In this document: positions 9,603-18,944 of the stretch, piece by piece
Numbering within the stretch: position 1 is the stretch's first letter
How the letters are laid out: each line of letters starts with the position of its first letter
Notes under the pieces: model-generated
Database searches by the model: none
What the model was told of the DNA's origin: nothing
The model's input: only the letters and a program-made list of their open reading frames with translations
DNA from: Mycolicibacterium sp.
GTDB lineage: Bacteria > Actinomycetota > Actinomycetes > Mycobacteriales > Mycobacteriaceae
Length of the DNA: 64,000 nt
Assembly (NCBI GenBank): GCA_020637165.1
Contig: JACJWN010000005.1
Span: 357,578-421,577 of the forward strand
Direction of reading: 5' to 3'
Made by a program: the position numbers and the translations under genes

Positions 9603-11183
9603 TCAGCAGACAATCTTGTGGGCCGGGGAGATGTCAGTGCTTAACCACCTGCCGTAGGCCCCGGGCCCAATTTGCGCCACCATGGAACACACGGACCCTT
9701 TGCTGTAGCCCGCCGGGTAGAAGACCGCATAGATCGGGGTGCCGTCGTCGCTGGACTGCCGCAGCGATGGACACGACTTGTCCGTGCGCAGATAGGACGA
9801 GCCGGGATGGGAACTCAACGCCTGCTGGACGTCGCGCCGGTAGGTGTTCGGATTCGTCGCTGAATACAGAACTGCGATGCCCATGCCGTTGCAGGGCGGA
9901 TAACTCATCGGTACCGAGAGGCCCAGGTCCCCGCCACCGCGGGAGGGTGCAGGGAGCTGAACCGGTGGTGGAGCGGGGCGGACCGTGGGCGGTGCGATCG
10001 TGACGGTTTCGGGAGGCTTGGCGACGGTGCGGGTGGCTGTCTCGGTCACTGTGCCCGGCGCGGACTGGGTGATCGTGGCCAGGGGTGCCTGGGCGGGCGT
10101 GGTCGGCGTGGCCTGCAGAGCCGGGTCATTGCTGTCATTGCTCGACAACAAGTAGCCGATCGTCCCGGCGAGGGCGAGGGCGAGGAGCCCTATCGCGATT
10201 AGCGCAGGTTGACCTATCCCGCTCCTCCGCGCCGGGGTGGCCTCCACGGCCGTCGCGGCAGGGGCAGGCGCCGGGGTGACGGGGACTGCCGCCGCAGCGT
10301 GGGCATAAGCGGTCGGCGCGCTGGCCTCGGTTGCGCCGACGCTATCGGCCTGCCCGGCGAGGGCTCGGGCGAAATCGCTGCAGGAGGCGAAGCGCTTGTC
10401 GGGTTCCTTGCTCAGCGCAGTGGCGAAGACCGGGTCGAGGGCGGCCAGATCAGGACGCGAAGCCGAAAGCGATGGCGGGACGGCGCTGAGATGGCTGCTG
10501 ATCACCACCCCGGGGTTGGTCAGGGGAAACAGCGTGGTGCCGGTGAGCAGGTGGTACGCGGTGGCGGCCAGGGCGTACTGGTCGGCGCGGCCGTCGATGC
10601 TGCCGCCCAACAACTGTTCCGGCGAGCAGTAGGCGACGGTTCCCACGGTCATGTTCGTCTGCGTCAGGCCGTTCAGATCGTTGATATCGCGGGCGATCCC
10701 GAAGTCGGTCAGCATGATTCGGCGCTCGGCCGGATCGTCGACATTGGCGAGCATGATGTTGGCCGGCTTCACGTCGCGATGCAGCAGACCCTGGCGGTGG
10801 GCGTAGTCCAGGGCAGAACCCACGGCGGTGACGATCGCGATTGCCAGTTCTGCAGGCATGCCTGCCGGGTAGCGACGATTCAGCAGGCTCCCCGCGTCTT
10901 CACCATCGACGAAATCCATCGAAATCCACAGCCGCCCGTCGTACTCGCCACGGTCGTGAACCCCGACGATGTGGGGATGCCACAACTTCGCGGCTGCATC
11001 GGCCTCGCGAAGGAAGCGCTCCCGGTAGCTGGGGTCAGCGGGCAACTCGGCGCTGAGCACCTTCAGCGCGTCGCGTCGGGGAAGGCGGGGATGCTGGGCG
11101 AGATAGACCTCGCCCATGCCGCCAGCCCCAAGCCGGCCGACGATCGTGAAGCCGGCAAACTCCTCGCCCAACCCTAATGACAC
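9603..11183 (-). CDS. Transmembrane Ser/Thr protein kinase, PknF/PknJ-like
   Basis: 526 aa. Kinase domain (about 11-275) with [29 protein letters not shown] and TVAYCSPEQ. The membrane helix lies at about 324-347 after an Ala/Pro linker. The outer part has a Thr/Pro stalk and a sensor-like domain with cysteines at [21 protein letters not shown] and the C-terminus, four in all. The N-terminal 20 residues and the core are nearly the same as the kinase at 1356-2822, yet the outer domains are unrelated by eye. The two paralogues lie in opposite orientation at the ends of the 1-11 kb block. Confidence 0.93.
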   Translation of the reverse strand: MSLGLGEEFAGFTIVGRLGAGGMGEVYLAQHPRLPRRDALKVLSAELPADPSYRERFLREADAAAKLWHPHIVGVHDRGEYDGRLWISMDFVDGEDAGSLLNRRYPAGMPAELAIAIVTAVGSALDYAHRQGLLHRDVKPANIMLANVDDPAERRIMLTDFGIARDINDLNGLTQTNMTVGTVAYCSPEQLLGGSIDGRADQYALAATAYHLLTGTTLFPLTNPGVVISSHLSAVPPSLSASRPDLAALDPVFATALSKEPDKRFASCSDFARALAGQADSVGATEASAPTAYAHAAAAVPVTPAPAPAATAVEATPARRSGIGQPALIAIGLLALALAGTIGYLLSSNDSNDPALQATPTTPAQAPLATITQSAPGTVTETATRTVAKPPETVTIAPPTVRPAPPPVQLPAPSRGGGDLGLSVPMSYPPCNGMGIAVLYSATNPNTYRRDVQQALSSHPGSSYLRTDKSCPSLRQSSDDGTPIYAVFYPAGYSKGSVCSMVAQIGPGAYGRWLSTDISPAHKIVC

Positions 11184-11397
11184 GTGCGGATCGTATCGAA
11201 ATTAGCCGTCACTGGACCGGTCAACCTTGAATCAGTCCCAATGCCGCTGGCCCTCTCAGCAACTCCTCATCACGTTCCGTCTTCGCAGCCACCCCTGCGC
11301 GTTGGATCCGCGCGGGGCGGCCGCCGCAACCCAAAAGGATTCAGACGACCTCCAGGGAACACTGCCTTCCCAACCTGCTCGGCGCTCCGCTCGGTGG

Positions 11398-11637
11398 TGA
11401 CGAATCCGATTCTTTGAGCGCTTCGGCAAGGACGCGCACGGGATGGTCCTGGAGGTCTATCCCGACGCCGTCTCGGCAGGTGCAGCCGTCTTCGACCGGT
11501 ATGACAAGGTTGCTGATCCCGCGACTGGCAAGAAGCTCAGCAGAACCGGGTGGCTGGCCCTCTGCATGCGTGCCGTTGCCGACGCCGCTGTTGGGGAGCT
11601 TGTTCGGGCGGTGTTCTCCTACCATCACAGCGTGTAG
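11398..11637 (+). pseudogene. Gene fragment, unrecognised
   Basis: An open stretch with coding-like third-position GC encodes about 79 residues ending in FSYHHSV. It includes the readable core VLEVYPDAVSAGAAVFDRYD and LSRTGWLALCMRAVAD. An in-frame stop lies immediately upstream (11398-11400), and the only ATG (11443) has no ribosome site and would remove the start of the readable sequence. I read it as the 3' remnant of a broken gene. I do not recognise the family. Confidence 0.35.
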
Positions 11638-11639
11638 AG

Positions 11640-11990
11640 CCGTAGACGGGGGATCGAGACGAGGGCTCGGCAAGGTGCCAGCGCGATGGCGGACGATCAG
11701 CCAGGCGGCGGAAATCAGTGGACTTCTTCTTGGGCGGTGAGGACGCCAAACGAGCTAGGTGCCGCGCCGCGGTCGAACCGGCGGAGCTGTGGCAGGCGGG
11801 GTGGGCCTGCATGGTCCACCAGCGGTCGTGGCCGGGACCCCGCGCCTACTGCTGTCGGTGCGCTCCGGCACTCGCCGGCGTACTCCGTGAAGCACTCGCC
11901 GCACACCGTGGGCCGGGGCGACTCGTCGTAGATCACCGTGGCCGGAACTGCGACGGCATCGTAGTGGCGGTTCTCCGCGTACCAACGGCC
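11640..11990 (-). pseudogene. Degraded hypothetical gene (frame-disrupted)
   Basis: On the minus strand, a coding-like segment at about 11990-11870 (containing WYAENRHYDAV and CGECFTEYAGEC) loses codon bias. Good codon bias resumes in another frame at about 11840-11690 (WWTMQAHPACHSSAG...). A stop separates the segments in the second frame. This is what an indel in a single gene would give. No start codon is well placed. The family is not recognised; the Cys/His spacing (CGEC, later HPACH) might suggest a small zinc-binding protein, but this is weak. Confidence 0.3.
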
Positions 11991-12009
11991 CTCGCCCTTA
12001 CCGACCCGC

Positions 12010-13425
12010 TCAACTCGCCCCAGAGCCGTGCGGCGGTTCGAGTTCGGCGAATCTGGCCTTCATCGTCTCGTTGCCCCGGGTGAGTTTCTTGACGGTCAGG
12101 GCGGTCGCCTTGTCGTTGGCCAGGCGCAGGTTGTTCTCGGAGCCGAGCAAAGCGTCCTTCACCTTCTGCAGGCGATCAATGGCTTTGTCGATCTCAGTGA
12201 TCGCGGTATCGAACTTGCGCTTGGCGAGGTCGTAGTTCCTGCCGAATGCCGACTTGAAGCCTTCGAGTTCGGCCTCGAAGTTGGTGATGTCGATGGTCTG
12301 CTTCTTCGCCTGCTCAAGCTCGGCCTTGACCGCGATGGTCTCCTGGGCGGCATTGCGCAGCAGCGCGATGATGGCGAGGAAGAACTGCGGCCGGACGACG
12401 AACATCTTCGGGTACTCGTGTGAGACGTCGGTGATGCCGGTGTACAGCTCGGAGTCCTCTTCGAGCATGGAGACGAGCACGGCGTATTCGCAGGCCTTTT
12501 CCCGCCGGTCCTTGTCGAGTTTGGCGAAGAAGTCGGCGTTCTTCTGCCTGTTCGAGGAGACGTCGGACTCGTTCTTCATCTCGAACATGATCGAGATGTA
12601 TTCGACCCCGTCGCCGCTGAAGTCACGCAGGACGTAGTCGCCCTTGGTTCCGCTCGAGGCGTCGTTGTCCTTGCCGAACTGGGCGTTCGGGAACGCCAGC
12701 GCCCGCACCCGGTTGAACTCGTTTTCGCAGTGCTGCTCCAGGTTCTCGCCGAGCAGCTTGACCGAAAGCCTGGCCTTCCAGTCCTTGAGACGTTCGATGA
12801 GATCGTCCTTGAGCGAGATTTCCTTGGAGTGGGAATCCTTGAGCGCCGCCTCGGTGAGCTTCCGCTCGGCTTCTTGAAGGGCGAGCTTCTTCTCGGCCTC
12901 GTCGAGCTTGTGCTGCACCTCGGAGACGGCCTTTACCCGGGCGAGTTCCTGGGTGGTTCCCGAATTCTCGAGCTCTGCCTTCAAACGCTGGATCTCCGCG
13001 TCCTTCTCGGCGGCAGCCTTCTGGGCCTCCTCGGCCGTCTTCGCGATCGCCAGAGCCTGAGCGGTGTCCGCCCCCTTCAGCTCGGCCTTGAGACGCTCGA
13101 TCTGAGTGTCTTTGTCGCCGAGAGTCTTCTGGGCCTCCTCGGCGGCCTTCGCCATGGCGAGAGCCTGCGCGTTGGCGGCCCCTTCGATCTCGTTCTTGAG
13201 TCGCTGAATCTCGGCTTCCTGCTTCGAGGCGGCTTCTTGGGCTTGCTGAGCGACCTTCGCCTCGGCGAGTTTGATCTCTGCTTCCTTGGCCTTTTCGGCT
13301 TCAGCGAGTCGCGCGTGTAAGTCCTTCTCGAACTCCACCGTGCGCACCTGCTGCACCAGGCTGGCGTAATCCGCCTCGTCGATGCTGAACACCGTCCCGC
13401 AGTGCGGGCACTTGATCTCATTCAT
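12010..13425 (-). CDS. DUF2130 coiled-coil protein with N-terminal zinc ribbon knuckle
   Basis: 471 aa. The N-terminus [13 protein letters not shown] is a zinc-ribbon half. Residues about 30-215 form a long charged coiled coil with degenerate internal repeats of the type [10 protein letters not shown].. AQALAxAKxAEEAQK at about 37-residue spacing (three copies). The C-terminal part (about 225-440) is the DUF2130 domain, with [18 protein letters not shown] and a nuclease-like FEMKNE acidic core. DUF2130 proteins are widespread, of unknown function, and often proposed to be nuclease-related. It diverges from the RES gene and sits next to gene fragments, so it probably belongs to an accessory insertion. 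Confidence 0.9.
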   Translation of the reverse strand: MNEIKCPHCGTVFSIDEADYASLVQQVRTVEFEKDLHARLAEAEKAKEAEIKLAEAKVAQQAQEAASKQEAEIQRLKNEIEGAANAQALAMAKAAEEAQKTLGDKDTQIERLKAELKGADTAQALAIAKTAEEAQKAAAEKDAEIQRLKAELENSGTTQELARVKAVSEVQHKLDEAEKKLALQEAERKLTEAALKDSHSKEISLKDDLIERLKDWKARLSVKLLGENLEQHCENEFNRVRALAFPNAQFGKDNDASSGTKGDYVLRDFSGDGVEYISIMFEMKNESDVSSNRQKNADFFAKLDKDRREKACEYAVLVSMLEEDSELYTGITDVSHEYPKMFVVRPQFFLAIIALLRNAAQETIAVKAELEQAKKQTIDITNFEAELEGFKSAFGRNYDLAKRKFDTAITEIDKAIDRLQKVKDALLGSENNLRLANDKATALTVKKLTRGNETMKARFAELEPPHGSGAS

Positions 13426-13543
13426 CGGCTACCCCCTCGTATTTCCACCAGTTCAATCTCATGATCGGGATCCCCGCGGAACTCCCGGATCCGGAAGCCC
13501 AGGCTCCGCGAACCAGTAAACCGCGAGACACCGACAGGCAACG

Positions 13544-14209
13544 GTGGAACCTCCCGTTCGACCGGTAGATCCTCACGCTCGGTTGCCTAGTGTCGAAGCC
13601 CTGAACTGCGGCGATCCCATTTGTCCCACGAAACGCTGCGTTTGCGCCAACCACGGCCGGTTACCGACCGGCATGGGGGCCGGTAGGCCTCATGTGCTGG
13701 CGTGGAACGCCTTTCGCGAACACGGCCCGCATCTGCGCTTCGACCCCCACCCGCCACCGGCACGCCGCCATCCCGGGGTGGGCGTCTGGTACGGAGCTTG
13801 CGGGCCGCTTGCGGCGCTGGCCGAAGCCTTCCAAACCACGCGCACCATCGACCGGCGCCGCGGCGAGCCGTACCTCACCGCGATGCGGTTCTCCAGCGAA
13901 CTTCAGCTGCTCGACGTCGCGCCCGACAGTCCCGGCTCGTGGCCGACTCGTGCCGCCGGCACCGTCGCGGTCTCGACCGGCCCCTACTCGATCACCCAGC
14001 ACTGGGCCCGTCGGATCACCGAGGCGTTCCCGGCCCTCGACGGCCTGCACTACAACAGCCGTTTCGCCGGTCAGCCGTGCATCGCACTGTTCGCCCCGGC
14101 TGCCACGGCGATGCCGCGCCGTCCCGCACTCTCGTTGCCGCTGGCCCACCCGGGCCTTGCCATCCGAATCGCCACCGCGGCAGGACGTCTCGGCTATCTG
14201 ACGATCTGA
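13544..14209 (+). CDS. RES-domain protein (candidate NAD+-degrading toxin family)
   Basis: Up to 221 aa from GTG at 13544; ATG at 13673 is the other plausible start. The RES family pattern is clear from about residue 50: LAWNAFREHGPHLRFDPHP, GVWYGACGPLAALAEAF, STGPYSITQHWARRI, FPALDGLHYNSRFAGQPCIALF. RES proteins include MbcT of M. tuberculosis, which destroys NAD+ (known), normally with an upstream Xre-type antitoxin. No antitoxin is visible here, and the usual N-terminal Arg/Trp motif is missing, so it may be an orphan, truncated or inactive. Its upstream neighbour is the divergent DUF2130 gene. Confidence 0.75.
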   Translation: MEPPVRPVDPHARLPSVEALNCGDPICPTKRCVCANHGRLPTGMGAGRPHVLAWNAFREHGPHLRFDPHPPPARRHPGVGVWYGACGPLAALAEAFQTTRTIDRRRGEPYLTAMRFSSELQLLDVAPDSPGSWPTRAAGTVAVSTGPYSITQHWARRITEAFPALDGLHYNSRFAGQPCIALFAPAATAMPRRPALSLPLAHPGLAIRIATAAGRLGYLTI

Positions 14210-14322
14210 CCGGGTTGCGCCACGTCTCCAGCACGTGGCGATCTCCGATGCCGGCTGACGGCCGTCGTCCAACTGCGTGGCATGTGCGACGCGAAACGAC
14301 TCAGGCCGCAATACTTGCCTCC

Positions 14323-15792
14323 ATGCGGTTGGTTGTCGTTCTGCGGCGAACACTCCTGTCGCTGCTGGCAGCGGCGGTGCTCTCGGTGACCGGCCTGGCA
14401 TATTGGCAGGCCCAGGGCGTTCTGGACGGGTTCACGGTCTCCCATGCCCTCGGGGGTGATGCACCCCGGTCGGACAAGGGCAGCATGAACATCCTTCTGA
14501 TCGGTCTGGATTCGCGGAAGGATCAGGACGGCAACGACCTGCCGCAGGGCATCCTCGATAAGTTGCACGCCGGAGACTCCAGTTCCGGCGGCTACAACAC
14601 CAACACCCTGATCCTTGTGCATATCGGGGCCGACGACAGGGTCTCCGCCTTCTCCATCCCGCGAGACGACTACGTCGCGGTCAGCGGCATTGCGGGATAC
14701 GACCACATCAAGATCAAGGAGGCCTACGGGCTGACCAAGGCGCAGACCGAGGACGAACTCGAAAACCAGGGTGTCACCGACCCGGCCGAACTGGAGGCGC
14801 GTGGCCGCGAAGCGGGTCGGGAGGCCACCCTTCGCGCGGTCCGCTCGCTCACCGGGCAACCGATCGACTACTTCGCCGAGGTGAACCTGGCCGGCTTCTA
14901 CGATCTGGCCGAAAGCCTCGGGGGGATCGAGGTCTGCCTCAACCACGATGTCTATGACGAATATTCAGGCGCTGACTTCCCGGCAGGCCCTCAGACCCTC
15001 AACGCCTCTCAAGCGTTGGCCTTCGTCCGTCAGCGCCACGGACTGGAGAACGGCGATCTCGATCGCACCCACCGGCAGCAGGCCTTCCTGCTCTCGGTGA
15101 GCCACAGCTTGAAGGCAGCGGGCGTGTTCGGCAACCTCGACGCATTCCGCGACCTGATCGCGGTGGCGCACAAGAATCTGGTGCTGTCCCAGGGCTGGAA
15201 CGAGACATTGTTCCGGCGGTTGGCGGCATTGGCCGACGGCAAGGTCGAATTCCGCACCCTTCCTGTCGTTCGCTACGACAACATCGACGGTCAGGACGTC
15301 AACATCGTCGATCCGGCCGCAATCCGCGCCGAGATCGCCGGCGTCATCGACCGGTCCCCGGCCACCGGCGTTGCGTCGCCGCCCGCCGAGAATCCGGCCC
15401 CGAAAGCCCCCGTGGCCGTCGTGAACGCCGGCGATACCTATGGGCTGGCCTCGCGGGTGGCCGATGTCCTGACCCGGGCCGGTTACACGATCGAGGAAAT
15501 CCGGGACCGCAACGACGGTGAACTGCCGGATACGGCCGTGTACTACGGGCATGGTGCCCAACCGGATGCCGACGCGCTCGCCGCGATGCTGGGAATCGCT
15601 ACCCCGGCCCAAAAGGCTGAACAGGTTGATCCGGGCGAGGTCCGGGTCATACTGGGGCAAGGATATGAACTGCCCTCTGCAGCAGTGAATTCCGCGATCG
15701 AAAATGTCAGTGGGGATGACGTCCCCTCCGATTTCCCGCTTCCGGACGCGGGTTCGCCCATCGGTGGCGGCGGAATACCCTGTGTCAACTGA
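14323..15792 (+). CDS. LytR-CpsA-Psr (LCP) family protein with LytR_C domain
   Basis: 489 aa from ATG at 14323; the open frame extends upstream into the RES gene, but that part is a shadow. The membrane helix is at about 8-28. LCP domain: NILLIGLDSR, SIPRDDYV (catalytic Arg-Asp), HIKIKEAYG, ALAFVRQRH, LDRTHRQQ. A second small domain (about 345-440) matches LytR_C, with VVNAGDTYGLASRVADVL. In mycobacteria LCP enzymes (Lcp1, CpsA) attach arabinogalactan to peptidoglycan (family knowledge). It acts on the outer membrane face. The stop codon lies inside the first copy of a 14-bp tandem duplication. Confidence 0.93.
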   Translation: MRLVVVLRRTLLSLLAAAVLSVTGLAYWQAQGVLDGFTVSHALGGDAPRSDKGSMNILLIGLDSRKDQDGNDLPQGILDKLHAGDSSSGGYNTNTLILVHIGADDRVSAFSIPRDDYVAVSGIAGYDHIKIKEAYGLTKAQTEDELENQGVTDPAELEARGREAGREATLRAVRSLTGQPIDYFAEVNLAGFYDLAESLGGIEVCLNHDVYDEYSGADFPAGPQTLNASQALAFVRQRHGLENGDLDRTHRQQAFLLSVSHSLKAAGVFGNLDAFRDLIAVAHKNLVLSQGWNETLFRRLAALADGKVEFRTLPVVRYDNIDGQDVNIVDPAAIRAEIAGVIDRSPATGVASPPAENPAPKAPVAVVNAGDTYGLASRVADVLTRAGYTIEEIRDRNDGELPDTAVYYGHGAQPDADALAAMLGIATPAQKAEQVDPGEVRVILGQGYELPSAAVNSAIENVSGDDVPSDFPLPDAGSPIGGGGIPCVN

Positions 15793-15811
15793 ACAACGTC
15801 AACTGAACAAC
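15784..15811 (+). repeat. 14-bp perfect tandem duplication at LCP stop codon
   Basis: GTCAACTGAACAAC occurs twice in succession, at 15784-15797 and 15798-15811. The first copy contains the last sense codons and TGA of the LCP gene. It is followed by a short hairpin (ACAAC-ATG-GTTGT) that may contribute to termination. Confidence 0.9.
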
Positions 15812-15871
15812 ATGGTTGTGTCCGACAGATCGGGTGAATGGTCGAGCCCTTGGCCCCCGTCCCAGCAGCGG

Positions 15872-17638
15872 TCAGCTTCCGGGCATGCCGATGTCGGAGT
15901 AAGTGACCAGCAGCGGACCGACGTCGAAGTTGCCGAGATTGCCGAAAGCCCTTTGGGTATTGAGGGAGCCGTCCCAGGCGTCGGGCAAGAACCTGAAGTT
16001 GGCGGCGACATTGTCGAAGCCGGACACCTGTTGCCACCATGCGGCGAAGCCGCCGTCGGGGGAGGGGTGCGCCGCGGCAGCCTCCCTGGCGGCCGCTGTG
16101 ACCCGCTGGGCTTCACTCTGATCGACCGCCGCGAATTCCCAAGGATTGCCCTTGGTCTTCTCAACCCAGGCCGCGGCCGCCGTCAGATCCTTGCCGCCGG
16201 CGGCGGCGATCTCGCGGATGCGGTCGCGTAGCGACTCGGGGACCTCGGAGGCGTCGGCGTCCGGGTTGTTCCACAGGGCCAGCACGTTGGGCAGCGACTG
16301 CCCGAAAAGCAGGTTGGTCGCCTCGCCGAGAAGCTGAGAGTCATCGCCTTCGGGGGTGAGGGCGCCCACCACGCGGTAGTAGGGGGCAAACGGATGCCGG
16401 CGGAAATGCACGAGGTACTCCGTGCCGTCGGGCAGGGCGCAGACCTCGGTGCTGCTTACGGTCGGCCCCATCGGGTTGAACCACGCCGCGACCACCAGGG
16501 TCTGGCGGTGTTCAAGCCAGAGCAGCCGCCGGTCTGCCGGCGCCTGGCCCTCTTCTGGCCGTTCGGCCACCGCGGGGCGCGCCTGCTCGCTGATCGCGGC
16601 GATGACTATCTCGGCCCGGCCAGCGGCGTCAGTGCCAGCGTCGCTGTCGCCGTCCTGGGGTGGCTGCCGCTGGGAGAGCAGAACCATCACGTCGCTGAGG
16701 GTGGAGGTGAAGCCCCACAGGTCGGTGGCCGAGTGACCGGTGTAGGAGTCCAGCTGTTCCTGGTTGCGGATCTCCGACACGGTGTTCCACTGCTGGAACG
16801 TCAACCCATTGGCCTCGGGTGCCCATCCGCCGAGCAGGTTGGTGTCGGGACCGCCGAACAGCGCCCACGTCATCTCCGAGATGTAGTCGGCCAAAGCTCC
16901 GGTCACTGGCCGGGGGCCGATCACCAGGGAGCTTTTCCAGCCGGTGCCGAAGACCGGATGCTTGTGGAAGCCGGCGGCCAGTTCCAGGCCGGAACCCACC
17001 GCGATGCGTAGCTGCTGTCCCTCGGACTGCACCGACTCCGACGGTGCGCCAACGAACTTGGCGATAACGGATGCGATGTCCTCGATGGCATCGAACCGGT
17101 AGCGGGTCAGATCGAGAAGCCACTCCGGGCGCCCGCGAAGAGTTTCCAGGTAGTGGTAGGTCCCGTCGTAGTCCTCCCGCGGCCCGGCCTGGGCGGCGGG
17201 ATGGCTGAACGCCGGAACTCCGCCGAGCGTCTGCGCGAGCCGCTCGGCGATGACATCGCACATCCAGGCGCTGAGTTTGGCCGTCTCCGACAGGCGGAGC
17301 AGGAAGGTGTCCCACTGCGGCGGGGCGTACGCCGCGGCGATGGCGTAGACGGTGTGGTCGTCGGCGTTGTAGGCGAAACTCCAGCCGGCGGCATACCGGT
17401 TCAGCATCAAACAGACTTCACGGGCGTCGGCGCCATCGTGGACCTGTTCGACGATCCGGGTCCTGATCCGCCACTTCGCCCAGCCCTCGGAGCTCAGCTC
17501 CACCGTCGTGGTCTGGGCCAGTCGGGCCTGCCAGTAGGTGGCGCTGGCCCCATCGACCTCGAGCCAGTCCTCATCGGCCCACAGGTAACGGTGCAGATAC
17601 TCTGCCAGCAACGCTTCGGCCGTGGTTTCGACGCTCAT
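15872..17638 (-). CDS. Conserved-looking hypothetical protein, 588 aa
   Basis: Start ATG at 17638 is preferred because a GGGGGA ribosome site lies just upstream; an in-frame extension to 17722 has none. The protein is soluble-looking and acidic, with no signal peptide or membrane helix. It is rich in Trp and Ala. The N-terminal part (about 1-100, including YLHRYLWADEDWLEVDG) could be a YbjN-like or chaperone-like fold by eye. The middle has SGLELAAGFHKHPVFGTGWK, and the C-terminus has GGFAAWWQQVSGFDNV. I do not recognise the family. It follows the VWA gene on the same strand, 334 bp away. It could be cell-surface or stress related, but nothing in the sequence proves it. Confidence 0.8.
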   Translation of the reverse strand: MSVETTAEALLAEYLHRYLWADEDWLEVDGASATYWQARLAQTTTVELSSEGWAKWRIRTRIVEQVHDGADAREVCLMLNRYAAGWSFAYNADDHTVYAIAAAYAPPQWDTFLLRLSETAKLSAWMCDVIAERLAQTLGGVPAFSHPAAQAGPREDYDGTYHYLETLRGRPEWLLDLTRYRFDAIEDIASVIAKFVGAPSESVQSEGQQLRIAVGSGLELAAGFHKHPVFGTGWKSSLVIGPRPVTGALADYISEMTWALFGGPDTNLLGGWAPEANGLTFQQWNTVSEIRNQEQLDSYTGHSATDLWGFTSTLSDVMVLLSQRQPPQDGDSDAGTDAAGRAEIVIAAISEQARPAVAERPEEGQAPADRRLLWLEHRQTLVVAAWFNPMGPTVSSTEVCALPDGTEYLVHFRRHPFAPYYRVVGALTPEGDDSQLLGEATNLLFGQSLPNVLALWNNPDADASEVPESLRDRIREIAAAGGKDLTAAAAWVEKTKGNPWEFAAVDQSEAQRVTAAAREAAAAHPSPDGGFAAWWQQVSGFDNVAANFRFLPDAWDGSLNTQRAFGNLGNFDVGPLLVTYSDIGMPGS

Positions 17639-17702
17639 CGTTCCCCCGTGATTTAGCTCGCCGTGTCGCCAAACGCCTCGGCGATCACTCTGAACCCGAA
17701 GG

Positions 17703-17906
17703 CTAGATGAAGGATCCGACAAGTCGTCGGACTGTGCGTCGTGGCCCGTCGGGAAACCTCAGAATCCGTTGGGCAGTGGTGGATTTGCAGTCGCGGCCCT
17801 CGAGCACGGCGACGGGACTCCCTGCCGGGATGCGACTCGCCAGCACGCTGAGGTGATTGCGATCCGCGGGTTTGTCGCCGCGTGCGTCGGCGCGGTGCTG
17901 CGGCAT
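17703..17906 (-). CDS. Possible small protein, 67 aa
   Basis: Lies in the 334-bp gap between the VWA gene and the 588-aa gene, same strand. ATG at 17906. The readable section NHLSVLASRIPAGSPVAVLEG has good codon bias, which falls off towards the basic C-terminus (RRTVRRLVGSFI). No recognised family and no clear ribosome site. It could be a real small gene or a remnant. Confidence 0.3.
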   Translation of the reverse strand: MPQHRADARGDKPADRNHLSVLASRIPAGSPVAVLEGRDCKSTTAQRILRFPDGPRRTVRRLVGSFI

Positions 17907-17972
17907 AGCACCGCGCCGACGGACACGGCTTGTTGAGGGGCGGACGGCTCAGACCGTCGGGGCCTGAAACTA

Positions 17973-18620
17973 TTACTGCCCCATCGCCTTCTTGCGGTCT
18001 TCGTCGCTGAAGCCGTCGTCGTCGGAGCGTCGGTACGCCTCCTTGCGCTTGCGGCTCATCACATCGTGCGTCGAGGCGAAGGCCGCACGGTTGGCGACGT
18101 AGTCGTACTTGTCGAAGGACATCGAGTACTTGGATTCCACGCCCATCCGCCGGCCGACTTCGACGGCGTCGATATCGGCGCCGAGGAAGATGAAGTCCCA
18201 GCTGTAGACCTCGCGTTGCTGGGTGATCAGCTTCTGGACGGCGTCCCAGGTCCAGTGCCGGCTGGCGTTCTCCATGCCGTCGGTCATGATCAGGCAGATG
18301 ACGTGGCCGGGCCGCTCGTGTTCGGGAAGCGCCGAAAGCGCTTCGCCCACTTCGGTGATGAACCGTCCGGCCGAGTCGAGCAGGGCGGTGCTGCCGCGCG
18401 GTACGAGGGTGAATTCGGGCACCGCGGCGATGTCGGTGGGCGGGTAGACCAGCTCGTATTCGTTGTCGAACTGCGCGAGGGTCACCTGGCAGTGCCCCGG
18501 TTCGGCGAGCTGCGAGGTGATGATCTCCCGCCAGCCGTCCTCGGTGGCGGTCACGGAGGTCGACATCGAGCCGGACCGGTCGAGCAGTGCGGCGATCAGG
18601 GTTTTGCTGGAGTCGGTCAA
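17973..18620 (-). CDS. VWA-domain protein (TerY-like)
   Basis: 215 aa from TTG at 18620, chosen because GGAAGG sits seven bases upstream; a GTG at 18656 would add 12 residues without a ribosome site. MIDAS motif DRSGSMS near residue 14, then a conserved Thr region (RGSTALLDS) and Asp (MTDGMENAS) complete the metal site. The C-terminus is charged (RKRKEAYRRSDDDGFSDEDRKKAMGQ). Soluble VWA proteins like this bind partners through a divalent metal; related TerY proteins sit in tellurite/stress loci. It is divergent from the SHOCT/SPFH pair. Confidence 0.85.
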   Translation of the reverse strand: MTDSSKTLIAALLDRSGSMSTSVTATEDGWREIITSQLAEPGHCQVTLAQFDNEYELVYPPTDIAAVPEFTLVPRGSTALLDSAGRFITEVGEALSALPEHERPGHVICLIMTDGMENASRHWTWDAVQKLITQQREVYSWDFIFLGADIDAVEVGRRMGVESKYSMSFDKYDYVANRAAFASTHDVMSRKRKEAYRRSDDDGFSDEDRKKAMGQ

Positions 18621-18863
18621 GGTTTGCCTTCCGTAGGATTGCGGAGGCCATGGCACGCCGAAGGAAAACCCGACTCGTGACAGCCCCCGCAGATGAAGAA
18701 GCAGCCGGACTGGCCGGCCGCCGCTGATACTTCATTTATACCAGTTTATCTGGGATTTTGCAACCCACAGGCGCCGTTCCACCGGTGGTGTTAGCGATAC
18801 CGTCGCACCCCGTCAACTCTTGGCTGGGTTGATCCCTTCCAAGGGAGTTCCACCCCTGGAATT

Positions 18864-18877
18864 TTCCCGTACGGGAA
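18864..18877. promoter_or_regulatory. 14-bp perfect palindrome in divergent intergenic region
   Basis: TTCCCGTACGGGAA is self-complementary over its whole length, between the divergent VWA (start 18620) and SHOCT (start 19021) genes. A second 10-bp palindrome CCACCGGTGG is at 18779-18788. It could be an operator; no regulator is known. Confidence 0.4.
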
Positions 18878-18944
18878 CAACGGCCATGGTCTTGACGTTG
18901 TTGCTGCGGCTGTCGGCGGCGGGGTGGAGCTGGAAGTGAAAAAG

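Noticed and set aside
13418-13654. 78-residue minus-strand ORF as possible RES antitoxin
   Set aside because: Overlaps both neighbours' starts, opposite strand to the RES gene, composition shadow-like, no DNA-binding motif.
13702-14322. Upstream extension of the LCP gene
   Set aside because: It overlaps the RES gene in another frame and reads as Arg/Pro-rich shadow; ATG at 14323 directly precedes the membrane anchor.
18650-18727. 25-residue ORF beginning MARRRKTR
   Set aside because: No ribosome site, overlaps the region upstream of the VWA start; no known small ribosomal protein match.
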